Origin: Bacillota bacterium
GTDB taxonomy: Bacteria; Bacillota; Clostridia; Caldicoprobacterales; Xylanivirgaceae
DNA length: 64,000 nt
Reading direction: 5' to 3'
Assembly: GCA_023621995.1 (NCBI GenBank)
Contig: JAMOAB010000005.1
Span: 97,190-161,189, forward strand
The position numbers were made by a program, and so were the translations under genes. The notes beneath the pieces are model-generated. The model was given only the letters and a program-made list of their open reading frames with translations. It did no database searches and had not been told where the DNA came from. Below are positions 49,329 through 60,300 of this stretch, in pieces. The first letter of the stretch is position 1; every line of letters begins with the position of its first letter.

Positions 49329-50669
49329 CTAAGTCTTTTCAAATATCTTTTTGTTTTTATATAATATAAAACTTAAAATAAATCTAAATGTCTGATCTAT
49401 GGCAATTACAATCCAAATTGCAACTATTGTGGTGTCAAATACATAGGTCAATATTAAAGATAGTGGAATTCTAATGCCCCAAAGTCCAATCCCTGCAACT
49501 AACATTGGAAGCCTTGTATAGCCTGCCGCCTTTAGAGCGCCATTAAATACCCTCGATAAGTTCTGTGGAATTTGTATAAAACCCATTAGTCTCACATAAA
49601 TTGCACCTAATTCTATGACATCCCTTTCATCTGTCAAAAGCTGCATGACCTGTCTAGGAAAAAATATCAATATGAGGCTACCTATACTCATTATGATAAG
49701 TGCACCTTTTGTGATCTCATCTACATAGCTCTTGCCAAGTTTTCTATCACCAGCTCCTAGGGCTTGACCTACAAATGTTGTTGCCGCAACTCCAAACCCT
49801 AGGGATGGCATCTCAGAGAGTGACTCAGCTTGAAGTCCCAATTGGTGGGCGGCAAATGGAACTTCGCCAAACGAAAGTACTACCTTAGTCAGTATAATGG
49901 CTGAAAATTGCCAAAATAAATCTTCAAAGGCTGAAGGTGTGCCAATCTTGCAGATTTGACCTATTTCACCCGCATCAAACCTAAAAAACTCCCTAGTCCG
50001 CATAGTATATAATATGCCATCCCTATTGAACAGGGCATATATATTTAACGCCGCCGATGCCCCTTGGGCAATAACTAGAGCTATTGCTGCTCCCTTTACA
50101 CCCATTTCACTAAAGCCCATGTGTCCAAATATGAGAATATATCCAAATATTATATTGACCACATTCATTATAAATGAAATAGTCATGGGGGTTTTGGCAT
50201 CACCTAAGCCCTGCATTATACCTACAGTTGTCAGAGATATAGCTTGAAATACTAGGCCTGCTGAAACTATTTGTAGATATAACTTGGCATCCTGCATAAC
50301 TTCATTGCTAGGGTTAAATAACTTTAAAAAAATTCCACCTTGGAAGTAGATAAATATTTGAAGTATAAATGCCAATAGGGCGGAAAACAATATTGATTGC
50401 TGAGATATCTTCTTCATCCGTTCCATATCCTTTGCACCATAGTACCTGGCCACAAAGACACTAGTACCTATGGAAAGACCCTTAAAGATGCACCATAATA
50501 TTCCTGTAAGCCTTGAACATAGACCTTGGACAGTGACCGCAGTAACACTTATACGTCCGATCATTGCCATTGCAACTATTCCGGTAGACATTTGCAGTAC
50601 ATTTTCTATAGTTATAGGTATTATCATGGAATATATTGTCTTTTGAATTTTGCCGTCTCTTAAAGCCAT
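49329..50669 (-). CDS. MATE family efflux transporter
   Basis: 446 aa; IVAMAMIGRISVTAVTVQGLCSRL...GIMQGLGDAKTPM...FGVAATTFVGQALGAGD. Confidence 0.93.
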   Translation of the reverse strand: MALRDGKIQKTIYSMIIPITIENVLQMSTGIVAMAMIGRISVTAVTVQGLCSRLTGILWCIFKGLSIGTSVFVARYYGAKDMERMKKISQQSILFSALLAFILQIFIYFQGGIFLKLFNPSNEVMQDAKLYLQIVSAGLVFQAISLTTVGIMQGLGDAKTPMTISFIMNVVNIIFGYILIFGHMGFSEMGVKGAAIALVIAQGASAALNIYALFNRDGILYTMRTREFFRFDAGEIGQICKIGTPSAFEDLFWQFSAIILTKVVLSFGEVPFAAHQLGLQAESLSEMPSLGFGVAATTFVGQALGAGDRKLGKSYVDEITKGALIIMSIGSLILIFFPRQVMQLLTDERDVIELGAIYVRLMGFIQIPQNLSRVFNGALKAAGYTRLPMLVAGIGLWGIRIPLSLILTYVFDTTIVAIWIVIAIDQTFRFILSFILYKNKKIFEKT

Positions 50670-50727
50670 ATCTGCATCATCCTCATATTTAATCTCTTAT
50701 CTTAATAAAAGTTAGAAGACCCTATGT

Positions 50728-52815
50728 TCAATCCTGCTTACATTCCCGTACCAAGATTTTAAAGCTATATTCTGGCATATCAATGTAGCCATCTATAAAA
50801 TCATCAGTCAATAGCTCCTTGAGCTTCATACCCTTTAAATTAATTGTCTTTTCACCATCAGAATAATTCTGTAGGAATATATAGTCACTTTTGCCATCTG
50901 TACGCATCTGGGCTGTTACTCCCATAGGTAGATCGATATTTAGACATCTCCTTAGATTTAAACTAGATATAATATTTCCATAAAAATCATATAAAAACTC
51001 ATTATTATTTCTAAACCCAATATAATAGGCCTTTCCCTCTCCATACTTATTTACTGTCAATGCAGGGCGACCAGCATAAAAGTCTGTTTCATATACGGCA
51101 AGTGTTTCGGCAGTCTCTGCGTGTATGAGGTCACAAAATACCCTGGCTTCATACTTCCCTTTCATATCTGGTAAAAGCTTTGTATCCACCTTTACATAAT
51201 TCACATCTTTGTCATATAATGCATCAATCTCTTCCGACCATATACCCACTGTCTTGCGTAAGGGGCCAGGAAACCCTGTTAAGAAACACAGATCATGTTC
51301 GTCTACAATACCACTCCAATAAGTGGTTACAAAAGTTCCACCGTTATCTACAAACTCTTCTATCTTCTCTCCCACTCCAGAACGGACCATATAGAGCATG
51401 GGAGCAATGACAAGTTTATACTTTGAAATATCTGAATCCATATTTATAACATCTACAGGAATTCCTCGACTCCAAAATTGCCTATAGTGGCTTTGGCAAG
51501 TTATAAAGTAGTCTTTTCCTTCATTCCGTGGACCTTGTGCATCATCAATAGCCCAACTGTTCTCCCAATCGTATATGACAGCAACTTCAGGCTCAACACT
51601 GGTTCCTATGACAGGATCTAGCCTGTCCAATATATCTCCAAGCTCAGCTACTTCTTTAAATACCCGAGTATTTTCATGGCCACAGTGATCCACTACCGCT
51701 CCATGAAACTTTTCCGAAGAACCTCTGCTCTTTCTCCACTGGAAATATTGAACCGTATCAGAACCATGGGCAATGGCTTGAATGGAAGATAGGGCGTGCA
51801 TACCTGGCCTCTTTAGTTTGCCAACTGGCTGCCAGTTAGTGGCACTGGGGCTACTCTCCATCATCATAAATGGCTTGCCACCTTTGAGGGCACGATTGAT
51901 ATCGTGAATAAAACCTATGCGACTGCCCTCTATCCAATTTTCCCGTTCACCATGCCAATAGGGATAATTATCCCACGAAACTACATCTACATAGGGTGCA
52001 AACTCCCAATAATTGACCCCTTTGTTATATATGGATATATAATCATCAAAATTAGTAGTTATGGGGATATTGGGTGTATACTCTCTAAGGGGGATGATCT
52101 CATTTTTATAAAAGTCTATGGTCTGGTGACTGGCAAAACGCCTCCAATCTAGATTTTGACCATGGACCAAAGACTCTCCATGGGGAGCTGGGGACTCGAT
52201 TTGGGACCATTCAGTATATGTATGGCTCCAAAAGCTTGTCCACCATGCCTTATTTAATGCATCTAAATCTCCTTGATATTTCTCCTTAAGAAATTCTCTA
52301 AAGGCTTCTTGACATAGATCACAATGACATGCACCACCATACTCATTGGACACATGCCAAAGTAGCAATGCAGGATGATCCTTATAGCGTTTTGCTAGTA
52401 GGGTATTTATATTCCTCACCCTTTCCCTATAGATGGGAGATGTAAAACAGTGATTGTGGCGTCTACCATGTAAATTACGGACTCTATTTTCCCCTACTCT
52501 CAATACCTCTGGATATTTCTGCGACAGCCAAGCCGGCCTTGCACCACTTGGAGTAGCCAATATAACATATATACCGTTTGCATACAATCTGTCCATTATG
52601 TCGTCTAACCACCTAAAGTCATATCTCCCTTCTTCAGGTTCTAATGCAGCCCATGAGAACATGCCCATTGCCACAACATTACAATGGGCTAGTTTCATAA
52701 GTCGTATATCTTCATCTAATATATGAATATCATCCCTCCACTGTTCTGGATTGTAGTCTGCCCCATGAAGTATCTTCCTACATTTAGGGCTGATAGGGTT
52801 ATAAACTCTTTCCAT
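50728..52815 (-). CDS. Beta-galactosidase, GH42
   Basis: HGADYNPEQWRDDIHILDEDIRLMKLAHCNVVAMGMFSWAALEPEEGRYDF...WHVSNEYGGACHCDLCQEAFREFLKEKY; start MERVYN with RBS AGAGGTGG. Confidence 0.95.
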   Translation of the reverse strand: MERVYNPISPKCRKILHGADYNPEQWRDDIHILDEDIRLMKLAHCNVVAMGMFSWAALEPEEGRYDFRWLDDIMDRLYANGIYVILATPSGARPAWLSQKYPEVLRVGENRVRNLHGRRHNHCFTSPIYRERVRNINTLLAKRYKDHPALLLWHVSNEYGGACHCDLCQEAFREFLKEKYQGDLDALNKAWWTSFWSHTYTEWSQIESPAPHGESLVHGQNLDWRRFASHQTIDFYKNEIIPLREYTPNIPITTNFDDYISIYNKGVNYWEFAPYVDVVSWDNYPYWHGERENWIEGSRIGFIHDINRALKGGKPFMMMESSPSATNWQPVGKLKRPGMHALSSIQAIAHGSDTVQYFQWRKSRGSSEKFHGAVVDHCGHENTRVFKEVAELGDILDRLDPVIGTSVEPEVAVIYDWENSWAIDDAQGPRNEGKDYFITCQSHYRQFWSRGIPVDVINMDSDISKYKLVIAPMLYMVRSGVGEKIEEFVDNGGTFVTTYWSGIVDEHDLCFLTGFPGPLRKTVGIWSEEIDALYDKDVNYVKVDTKLLPDMKGKYEARVFCDLIHAETAETLAVYETDFYAGRPALTVNKYGEGKAYYIGFRNNNEFLYDFYGNIISSLNLRRCLNIDLPMGVTAQMRTDGKSDYIFLQNYSDGEKTINLKGMKLKELLTDDFIDGYIDMPEYSFKILVRECKQD

Positions 52816-52835
52816 CGAAAAACCACCTCTTATCT

Positions 52836-54527
52836 TTATTTTCCACAATATTCATCAGCCAATATCAAAAACACACTAGCTCCCCAAGTATGTGCCCTGT
52901 CACATAGCCCTTCACCTGTCAATGCATCGTAGTTTTCCGACATGCCACTTATTTGGGCCATATTACAATACCTTGTAGCCATCTCTTTTGCAAATTCCCT
53001 TTCATCTAGCTCATATAGGGAATCAATTAAGATGAGTGAAGTGGGAGGCCATATGGGTCCCCTCCAATATCCATTGGGCGTATAATATGGGCTCTCTATA
53101 CTCTCTGTAGCAAAGCCATGGGGGGTCAGAAATCTTCCCCTTTGTTTCAGTCCTGCCACTAAGCAATTTACGATCTCCCGTGGAAGGCGATTGCCTAGAA
53201 CGATGGGAATAAATAACTGGAGGCTCTCAGTATCGACACATTCATGTGTGCCAGATATACGTGCCACAAACCTATTGCCTTCCCAGAAATGATCTAGCAT
53301 CTTATGAAGAGTTGCCATGGCCTTCTCTTCCCAAGCTTGTGCCTCGTCTGGCAACCCTAGTTGCCTTGCCATATGGGCAAGTACTTCCATCTGTATTATG
53401 AGAAATGCACTGAGATCAGGGGTCTCAACCGCTCCGCCCTTGCTGAACACAGTGCTATTATCCCACCCTGAATCATTTCCATGGTTATAATGGGGTATGC
53501 CATCATTATCACTATCGCTATATTCAAACCACCATTTAGTCCATTTTGCTATACCTGGATATATCTCGTCCATATGAGCCTTATCGGTAAAATATCCCCT
53601 CTTTGCAAACCAGTTTAAGACCCAACCTTGTATAGGAGGTTTACAAAAACTCCATAGAATGTTTGTATCATTTATAAGGTCGGGATACATGCCAGTTTCA
53701 TCTTGGTGATCGTCGAATATCATGAGTTGATCCCACGCCAGCTCCGGCCTTCCCTTGACCAATGCCATTGCATTAAAACAATTATCCCAGCTCCAAATGC
53801 TTGCCATCCAATTTTTAGACATATACACTGCAGGACGTCTAATATGCCCTGAAGGTTTCACAACGCAAGACCAATTGACATATCCTGCCAGTTCCCCACT
53901 GGCTGTATATTGATCTTTTACGCTGACAGTGTCTTCTATCCAGCTTCTATACTCCTCCTCTACTATTTGCCTATATTCATCAAATGTCTTAATGTGTTTC
54001 CTCTTCCTATAGGAGACTAAAAACTCTTCTATTACAAATTCTACATTTCCACTTTCCCCCAATGGTGTGAAATCTACTGTAATATACTCAGATGCATCTA
54101 CGCTCCAAGGCGCATCTATTTCAAGATTGCCGACCATAGGTGTCAACATAAGCTTTATCCCCTGAGATACACAGTTTACCATCCATCTTTCCCCACCATA
54201 GGGAATTGTATTGTCATAGTTGCCAGGTTCCATAATAAGGCGTATTCCAACACCTTGACCCTTAACATATATTAAATCTGCTTCTCCAATACAAATTTCA
54301 ATAAATCCATTTAACGATTTAAGTTTAAGGATTGTTGGAGTGGCCTCTATCTCATAGGGTATTACATCCCCATCATAAGTAAGCTCTATACGAAATATCT
54401 TACCTGTACTTGCATCTCCCCTCACCGTTCGTATATATACATCTCCCCCATCTCCATGTCTAGGAAAACCTATGGAAAAGTATGAGCCATAACGAGAGAA
54501 GGGTACATGATTTAAATTGAATTCCAT
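52836..54527 (-). CDS. (alpha/alpha)6 glycoside hydrolase (trehalase / GH63 / MGH1-type clan)
   Basis: 563 aa; MASIWSWDNCFNAMALVKGRPELAWDQLMIFDDHQDETGMYPDLIND...GNDSGWDNSTVF...PNGYWRGPIWPPTSLILIDSLYE. Confidence 0.8.
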   Translation of the reverse strand: MEFNLNHVPFSRYGSYFSIGFPRHGDGGDVYIRTVRGDASTGKIFRIELTYDGDVIPYEIEATPTILKLKSLNGFIEICIGEADLIYVKGQGVGIRLIMEPGNYDNTIPYGGERWMVNCVSQGIKLMLTPMVGNLEIDAPWSVDASEYITVDFTPLGESGNVEFVIEEFLVSYRKRKHIKTFDEYRQIVEEEYRSWIEDTVSVKDQYTASGELAGYVNWSCVVKPSGHIRRPAVYMSKNWMASIWSWDNCFNAMALVKGRPELAWDQLMIFDDHQDETGMYPDLINDTNILWSFCKPPIQGWVLNWFAKRGYFTDKAHMDEIYPGIAKWTKWWFEYSDSDNDGIPHYNHGNDSGWDNSTVFSKGGAVETPDLSAFLIIQMEVLAHMARQLGLPDEAQAWEEKAMATLHKMLDHFWEGNRFVARISGTHECVDTESLQLFIPIVLGNRLPREIVNCLVAGLKQRGRFLTPHGFATESIESPYYTPNGYWRGPIWPPTSLILIDSLYELDEREFAKEMATRYCNMAQISGMSENYDALTGEGLCDRAHTWGASVFLILADEYCGK

Positions 54528-54617
54528 AATTCTCTTTCTCCTTCAGTCCTTATTTATGCCTATCCAGTAGCCAAGTTTCTATAAAGCTACTGGACAGGCT
54601 ATATAATAGTTGTTTAT

Positions 54618-56219
54618 TTATTCATAACGATCTTTTATTTCGTTATATTTATTGGTCATCCAGTCTTCCAACTCACAAAGTCCCATGGCTTCTAACTTTT
54701 TCACCATATCATCGTATGCTGCTTTAAATTCCTCTTCCGTCTCTGCACTTATTAACTTGACTGTTTGGGTCTTTTCAAAATCTACAATTTTAGAATATAT
54801 TGTTGTCTCATCAATATCTTCCTTTGGCACTACAAAGTTGTAGACAGGCCTAAATTCTTTCACACTATCTTTGACAGTTCTGAGCCAATCAGATGTCTCA
54901 TCACCGGTATAGTTCCATACACCCTCGGTCTTTTCCGATACAGCAAATGCCCATGCCATATTACCTACAGTCCTAACCATATTGTCATAGTCCTTATAAA
55001 GCTCCTTCATCTCTGAAGTCATCTCAGGATATCCCTCAGGAGTTAGGGTGTAATGTTCACCTTCTATACCCCAGCAAGAGAGTTTTTGTCCCTCATCACT
55101 TCTCAAGAATTGCACAAACTTAATTGCCTTATCAGGGTGTTTACAATTCTTTGTAATATAGATACCTGCCCAACCTATATTGTCGTTGACAGTGCCGCCT
55201 TCCTCACCACCTAGCATATTGTTCACTATCTTCATCTCATAGGGAAATCCTGCCTCATTAAATGCCCTGTTAGCCTTACCCGATTCATCTACAGCGCGGG
55301 CTGCAGCAAATACATTACCACTGGTGATGGCCTGTTGATAGTCCTCATATTTGTAGATAAGTGACTCCGGCTTTATACAACCTTCACGATATAGACGATT
55401 TAAATACTTGTAGGTTTCTATATATTTAGGGTCTCTAACCATAAAGTTTATCTTTCCATCTTCTTCATATACTTCACAGCTACCTGATTTTAAGCCAAAC
55501 ATATTCTTGAAATATGATTCTCCATATCCATCAGGTCCAAGTGCCAGTGCATTCATATCTGGATATTTTTCAGTTACCTTTATAAGAATGTCTTCAAGGT
55601 CTTCCAAAGTATTTAAATCTGGATTTCCAAGCTCTTTCATTATATCTTCTCGAATATGGAGGGTGCTAGCTCCAGGAGTTGCAACAAACTGCGGATTCTC
55701 CTCAGCATACTCCTCTGGTGTTGAATAATTATTCTTTATGCAATAAAAATTACCATCTGGCATCGTATTATTTGCGACTACTATGGGATCTACCTCAAAA
55801 TCTGGAGCATATTTTTCTATTAGCTCGTTATACGGATAACAGTGATTTATAAGCTCCGGCTCCAATTTTTTAGTACCATTGTATACCATATCTGGCAAGT
55901 CGCCAGATCCAATCAGTACAGCCAGTTGCTGTTGTTGATCTGCAGCCTTTGTCACATCTAAAGTGACTCCAGTTTTCTTTGTGATCTCATCATCTACAGG
56001 TCGTCCACCAAATGAATCGACCCAATACCAATCCATATTGATAAATAGGGATAGTTCAACAGGTTTTGTGTCATCGCCTTTTCCACTACCCTCACCTGAC
56101 TGGGTAGATTCACCACTTTGACCATCAGTTTGTGTTCCATTACCCTTACCACACGACGTGAAGATCATAGAAAATATAAGTATAAGTGATAAAGCAACTA
56201 ATAATACCCTTTTTTTCAT
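54618..56219 (-). CDS. ABC transporter extracellular solute-binding lipoprotein
   Basis: Lipoprotein signal MKKRVLLVALSLILIFSMIFTSCGKG; 533 aa; upstream of LplC/LplB permeases. Confidence 0.92.
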   Translation of the reverse strand: MKKRVLLVALSLILIFSMIFTSCGKGNGTQTDGQSGESTQSGEGSGKGDDTKPVELSLFINMDWYWVDSFGGRPVDDEITKKTGVTLDVTKAADQQQQLAVLIGSGDLPDMVYNGTKKLEPELINHCYPYNELIEKYAPDFEVDPIVVANNTMPDGNFYCIKNNYSTPEEYAEENPQFVATPGASTLHIREDIMKELGNPDLNTLEDLEDILIKVTEKYPDMNALALGPDGYGESYFKNMFGLKSGSCEVYEEDGKINFMVRDPKYIETYKYLNRLYREGCIKPESLIYKYEDYQQAITSGNVFAAARAVDESGKANRAFNEAGFPYEMKIVNNMLGGEEGGTVNDNIGWAGIYITKNCKHPDKAIKFVQFLRSDEGQKLSCWGIEGEHYTLTPEGYPEMTSEMKELYKDYDNMVRTVGNMAWAFAVSEKTEGVWNYTGDETSDWLRTVKDSVKEFRPVYNFVVPKEDIDETTIYSKIVDFEKTQTVKLISAETEEEFKAAYDDMVKKLEAMGLCELEDWMTNKYNEIKDRYE

Positions 56220-56319
56220 ATATATTCCTCCCCATGTTATAGAATATCGTCAAAGTATGACGAATGTATAATATAACCTGTCAACCACATCTATGATTGA
56301 TTTCAGGTATATTGCATGT

Positions 56320-57201
56320 TTATCCTTTTACAGATCCTAGCATAATTCCCTTTACAAAATACTTTTGAAGAAAGGGATATGTCACAAGTATTGGAATTGT
56401 AGATATGATGATTACAGCAGCTTGAAGGGATTTTGTAGTTATATTGGTAGCACTTCTATATGTCTGCTGCATATCACCAACATTTGCAGCCTGGCTCTTA
56501 TTTATTATCTCCATCATTAAATATGACATAGTTCGAAGTTTGGGATTAGATACATAATATGCCGAATCCATCCATGCATTCCAGTGTCCTACTGCGGCAA
56601 ATAGTGTAGCTGTCGCCAATACAGGTTTTGATATGGGTAGTATAATCTTCATAAATATCTGTAGATCATTTGCCCCATCAATATAGGCTGATTCACTCAA
56701 TGACGAAGGTATCTCAGCAAAGAATGAAATCATAATCAGAACCATAAATTGGCTTAAAAGAGACGGTATTATATACACCCATACCGTATTTAACAGGCCA
56801 AGTGATTTTAGTAGGACATAGTATGGTATTAACCCTCCTGAAAAATACATGGAAAATATCAATATACGATAATAGCCATTCCTAAAGAGAAGCTTTTTAT
56901 AGGAGAGACCATATGCCACCATACTGGTAAAGAATACAGACATTGCTGTTCCAAGCACAGTTCTAAATACCGATATACCAAATGCATTCATCCATTTATC
57001 ATCGGAGATAATCTTTCGATAGTTATCAAGTGTAAATACCCTAGGCCAAAAGTATATACCTCCCCTAGCCGCATCCAAGCCAGAATTAAACGATATTACC
57101 AATATATAATAGAATGGATATATGGTTATAAATGCTATTAATATTAGTAGAATATAGTTTACAACGTCAAAGGCAATGTCCTTTTTTGCTCTCTTAACCA
57201 T
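56320..57201 (-). CDS. Carbohydrate ABC transporter permease (LplC/YtcP-like)
   Basis: ITIYPFYYILVISFNSGLDAARGGIYFWPRVFTLDNYRKI...EIPSSLSESAYIDGANDLQIFMKIILPISKPVLATATLF. Confidence 0.95.
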   Translation of the reverse strand: MVKRAKKDIAFDVVNYILLILIAFITIYPFYYILVISFNSGLDAARGGIYFWPRVFTLDNYRKIISDDKWMNAFGISVFRTVLGTAMSVFFTSMVAYGLSYKKLLFRNGYYRILIFSMYFSGGLIPYYVLLKSLGLLNTVWVYIIPSLLSQFMVLIMISFFAEIPSSLSESAYIDGANDLQIFMKIILPISKPVLATATLFAAVGHWNAWMDSAYYVSNPKLRTMSYLMMEIINKSQAANVGDMQQTYRSATNITTKSLQAAVIIISTIPILVTYPFLQKYFVKGIMLGSVKG

Positions 57202-57249
57202 GCAAAATTGCTCCTTTCCTTATATTTGTACAATATTCAAAGCGAAAAC

Positions 57250-58212
57250 TTAATAGATTCCTGTACCTGATATCTTCTTAACTAAGGCGTTGCTACCGAA
57301 TATCATTGTAACTGATACAATCGACTGTAGCAGGCCAACAGCAGCTGCATAAGAATACCTAAGCTGTACAAGACCAGCCTTGAGGACATGGGTCTGCAAA
57401 ATCTCCGAGGCACTTCTATTTAAGTTATTGCCAAGTAGTAATGATTGTTCGAAGTTTGAACCCGACATACCACCACCTAATAAATTTCCAAGTGACAATA
57501 TCAACACTACGTTTATAGTGCTCCTTATACCTGGAAGGGTAATATAGCGTATCTTTTGAAATCTAGATGCACCATCTATCTCTGCTGCTTCAAAAATACT
57601 TTGATCGATTCCAACTATTGCTGCTATGAATATGATTGACCACCATCCAAATTCCTTCCAAGCATCAGATATGATAACTAAGGGCCAAAACTTTTTAGGG
57701 TCAGTTAAAAAGGGAATAGGTTTATCAATGAGATTAAACGTCTTAAACACACTGTTGAGTACTCCATCACCAGATAGAAATGCAAACATTATACCATATA
57801 CAACAACCCATGATATAAAATGGGGTAGATAACTAGCCGTTTGAATAAACTTCTTGAATTTTACATTTCTAACCTCGTTAATCATTATTGCAAAGAGTAT
57901 GGGTATGGGAAATGTAAATATAATCTTGAGTACGCTTATGATAAAAGTATTCCTGATTATCATGCCACTTTCAATCTCTGTAAAAAATTCAGTAAAATGT
58001 TTTAAACCCACCCATGGACTTGTAAAAAAACCTAGCACCCCATCTGAAATTTTGTAATTCTTAAAAGCAATTATTATCCCTACCATAGGTATGTAACTGA
58101 ATATTAAGAGGAATAACATACCTATCAACACAAAACTTTGGAGGTAAGCCTGTTTTTTAAAATCACTCCATAGCGATCTTGATTTTGAATTACTAGCTAC
58201 TTTGCTATTCAT
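57250..58212 (-). CDS. ABC transporter permease (LplB-like)
   Basis: YIPMVGIIIAFKNYKISDGVLGFFTSPWVGLKHF...FEAAEIDGASRFQKIRYITLPGIRSTINVVLILSLGNLL. Confidence 0.95.
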   Translation of the reverse strand: MNSKVASNSKSRSLWSDFKKQAYLQSFVLIGMLFLLIFSYIPMVGIIIAFKNYKISDGVLGFFTSPWVGLKHFTEFFTEIESGMIIRNTFIISVLKIIFTFPIPILFAIMINEVRNVKFKKFIQTASYLPHFISWVVVYGIMFAFLSGDGVLNSVFKTFNLIDKPIPFLTDPKKFWPLVIISDAWKEFGWWSIIFIAAIVGIDQSIFEAAEIDGASRFQKIRYITLPGIRSTINVVLILSLGNLLGGGMSGSNFEQSLLLGNNLNRSASEILQTHVLKAGLVQLRYSYAAAVGLLQSIVSVTMIFGSNALVKKISGTGIY

Positions 58213-58830
58213 AAGTCAACTATCCTTTCTCCATAAAATGACATACATATAAGATAATTTCTTCATAACTAAGATAAGTTTCACTATCATTATAGAAAAA
58301 AATATATCTACTTTGAACTGATAAATTATATATTCATAGTGTAAAAATTATGGATTAAAAATATATACAATAAATCTATTTAGTTTTTAATAATATTTAC
58401 ATACACACAAATATCGTTTATTATGATATAATAGCCATGGATAAAAACTCCTTCCTTTATATGTGTATTATCGTACATATATAGAGAAGTGGGGTTTTTA
58501 ACTATTTAGGGACTCTTTAGATCCTTTTTTACTTGCAGTCCAAAGCAGGGATAAACGGTTTTATCCACACCTTAAGATCCCTCATCATAGCTATATTTGC
58601 ACACATGGCAATTAGCTCATGATCATAAAACTATATTTATAAAGTCTATTATAGGAGGTGGAGTCTATATAGTTATATAGTATAGAAAATAAAATTTAAA
58701 ATACATACCTTCAAATATTGAAGTTCGGAAATTTTAAAACAAAAATGTAGCAAAAAGATCTAATATCGGAAGTAATATACACCTATCAATAAATCTTTAA
58801 ACTATAATAAGAATATGGGAGGACATAATT

Positions 58831-60219
58831 ATGGCAAAATTTCGGGAATTACTTACTCCGAAGGATATGACTGAGGGTACACCTTGGAAACGAATTGTTG
58901 AATTTGCAATTCCAATGCTCATTGGCAATATTGCTCAACAATTTTATAATACTGCTGACTCAATAATTGTTGGTAAATATATTGGAGATAATGCACTTGC
59001 TGCAGTTGGTAGTGCCTCGCCAGTATTAAACCTTTTACTCGTATTTTTTGTGGGAGTTGCCACAGGGGCAGGTATTATGGTTGCCCAATATTTTGGTGCA
59101 AAGGATCGTGAAGGCCTTTCACGTTCTATTGGCGTCTCCATTACGCTTACTGCTATAGTATCACTATTTATCATGGTAATAGGACCCCTTGTTACCAGAC
59201 CCTTGCTTGCGTTCCTCAATACACCAGATTCAATCATAGATTGGTGTGAAGAGTATCTTTCTATCTTTTTTATTGGTGTAATGGGTTTTTCCTATTTTAA
59301 CATCTTGTCAGGTATCTTACGTGGACTTGGAGATTCAGTTTCGGCACTTGTATTTCTCCTCATCTCCACCGCCCTCAATGTGGGACTAGATATATGGTTT
59401 ATTGCAGAGCTCAATATGGGGGTTGCAGGAGTTGCACTGGCAACGGTAATCGCCCAGGGAATATCAGCAATCCTCTGCTTTATAAAGCTAATGCAGATGA
59501 AGGACATATTTGACTTAAATCTTAAAATGTTAACACCCGTTAAGGAATACTCTGCTAAGCTTATAAAACTAGGATTGCCGTCTGGACTGACACAGGCAAT
59601 ATTCTCTTTTGCAATGATTGCTGTACAGTCCCTTACAAATACCTTTGGAGAGATGGTCATTGCATGTAATGTTATTGTCATGCGTGTTGATGGTTTTGCC
59701 ATGATGCCCAACTTTACGTTTGGCAACGCAATGACAACCTTTGTAGGACAAAACATTGGTGCTAAAAAAATGGATAGGGTTGAAAAGGGTATGAAAGATG
59801 GTACAAAAATCGCAGTGGGAGTCTCAACTGCCATCACCATAACTATTTTGGTCTTTGGAAAATATCTCATGGGGCTCTTCACTGATACCGCTGAGCTAAT
59901 TGAACTGAGTATGCGTATGATGCGGATACTTTCAGTTGGCTATATTGCAATGGCAGTAACACAGAGTCTATCTGGTGTAATGCGTGGTGCAGGCGATACT
60001 GTCACACCTATGTGGATTTCGCTTATCACTACAATCGCCTTACGTGTACCTGTTGCCTACGGGATTGCCTATTTTACACGGAGTGAAGCTTATCCTGCAG
60101 GAAGACCAGAAGCACTTTTTATATCCCTACTTCTTGCGTGGATATGCGGCGCAATTATCACTACGTTTTTCTTTAAAAAGGGCAAATGGAAAAGTAAAGG
60201 GTTTCTAGATGAGAATTAA
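58831..60219 (+). CDS. MATE family efflux transporter
   Basis: 462 aa; FAIPMLIGNIAQQFYNTADSIIVGKYIGDNALAAVGSASPV...ILRGLGDSVSALVF...FGNAMTTFVGQNIGAKK. Confidence 0.95.
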   Translation: MAKFRELLTPKDMTEGTPWKRIVEFAIPMLIGNIAQQFYNTADSIIVGKYIGDNALAAVGSASPVLNLLLVFFVGVATGAGIMVAQYFGAKDREGLSRSIGVSITLTAIVSLFIMVIGPLVTRPLLAFLNTPDSIIDWCEEYLSIFFIGVMGFSYFNILSGILRGLGDSVSALVFLLISTALNVGLDIWFIAELNMGVAGVALATVIAQGISAILCFIKLMQMKDIFDLNLKMLTPVKEYSAKLIKLGLPSGLTQAIFSFAMIAVQSLTNTFGEMVIACNVIVMRVDGFAMMPNFTFGNAMTTFVGQNIGAKKMDRVEKGMKDGTKIAVGVSTAITITILVFGKYLMGLFTDTAELIELSMRMMRILSVGYIAMAVTQSLSGVMRGAGDTVTPMWISLITTIALRVPVAYGIAYFTRSEAYPAGRPEALFISLLLAWICGAIITTFFFKKGKWKSKGFLDEN

Positions 60220-60242
60220 TTGGGATTATATTGATAAATTTA

Positions 60243-60288
60243 AAGACAGCCCTATATGTTAGTAATTATTGACATATAAGGCTGTCTT
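60243..60288. terminator. Hairpin between convergent genes
   Basis: AAGACAGCCCTATATGT ... ACATATAAGGCTGTCTT, one mismatch; T-rich (TTTAAATTT) only on the minus-strand side. Confidence 0.5.
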
Positions 60289-60300
60289 AGGGCCTAAATG

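Noticed and set aside
59292-59882. 196-aa minus-strand ORF inside the MATE gene
   Set aside because: Shadow ORF on the complement of an unambiguous MATE transporter.
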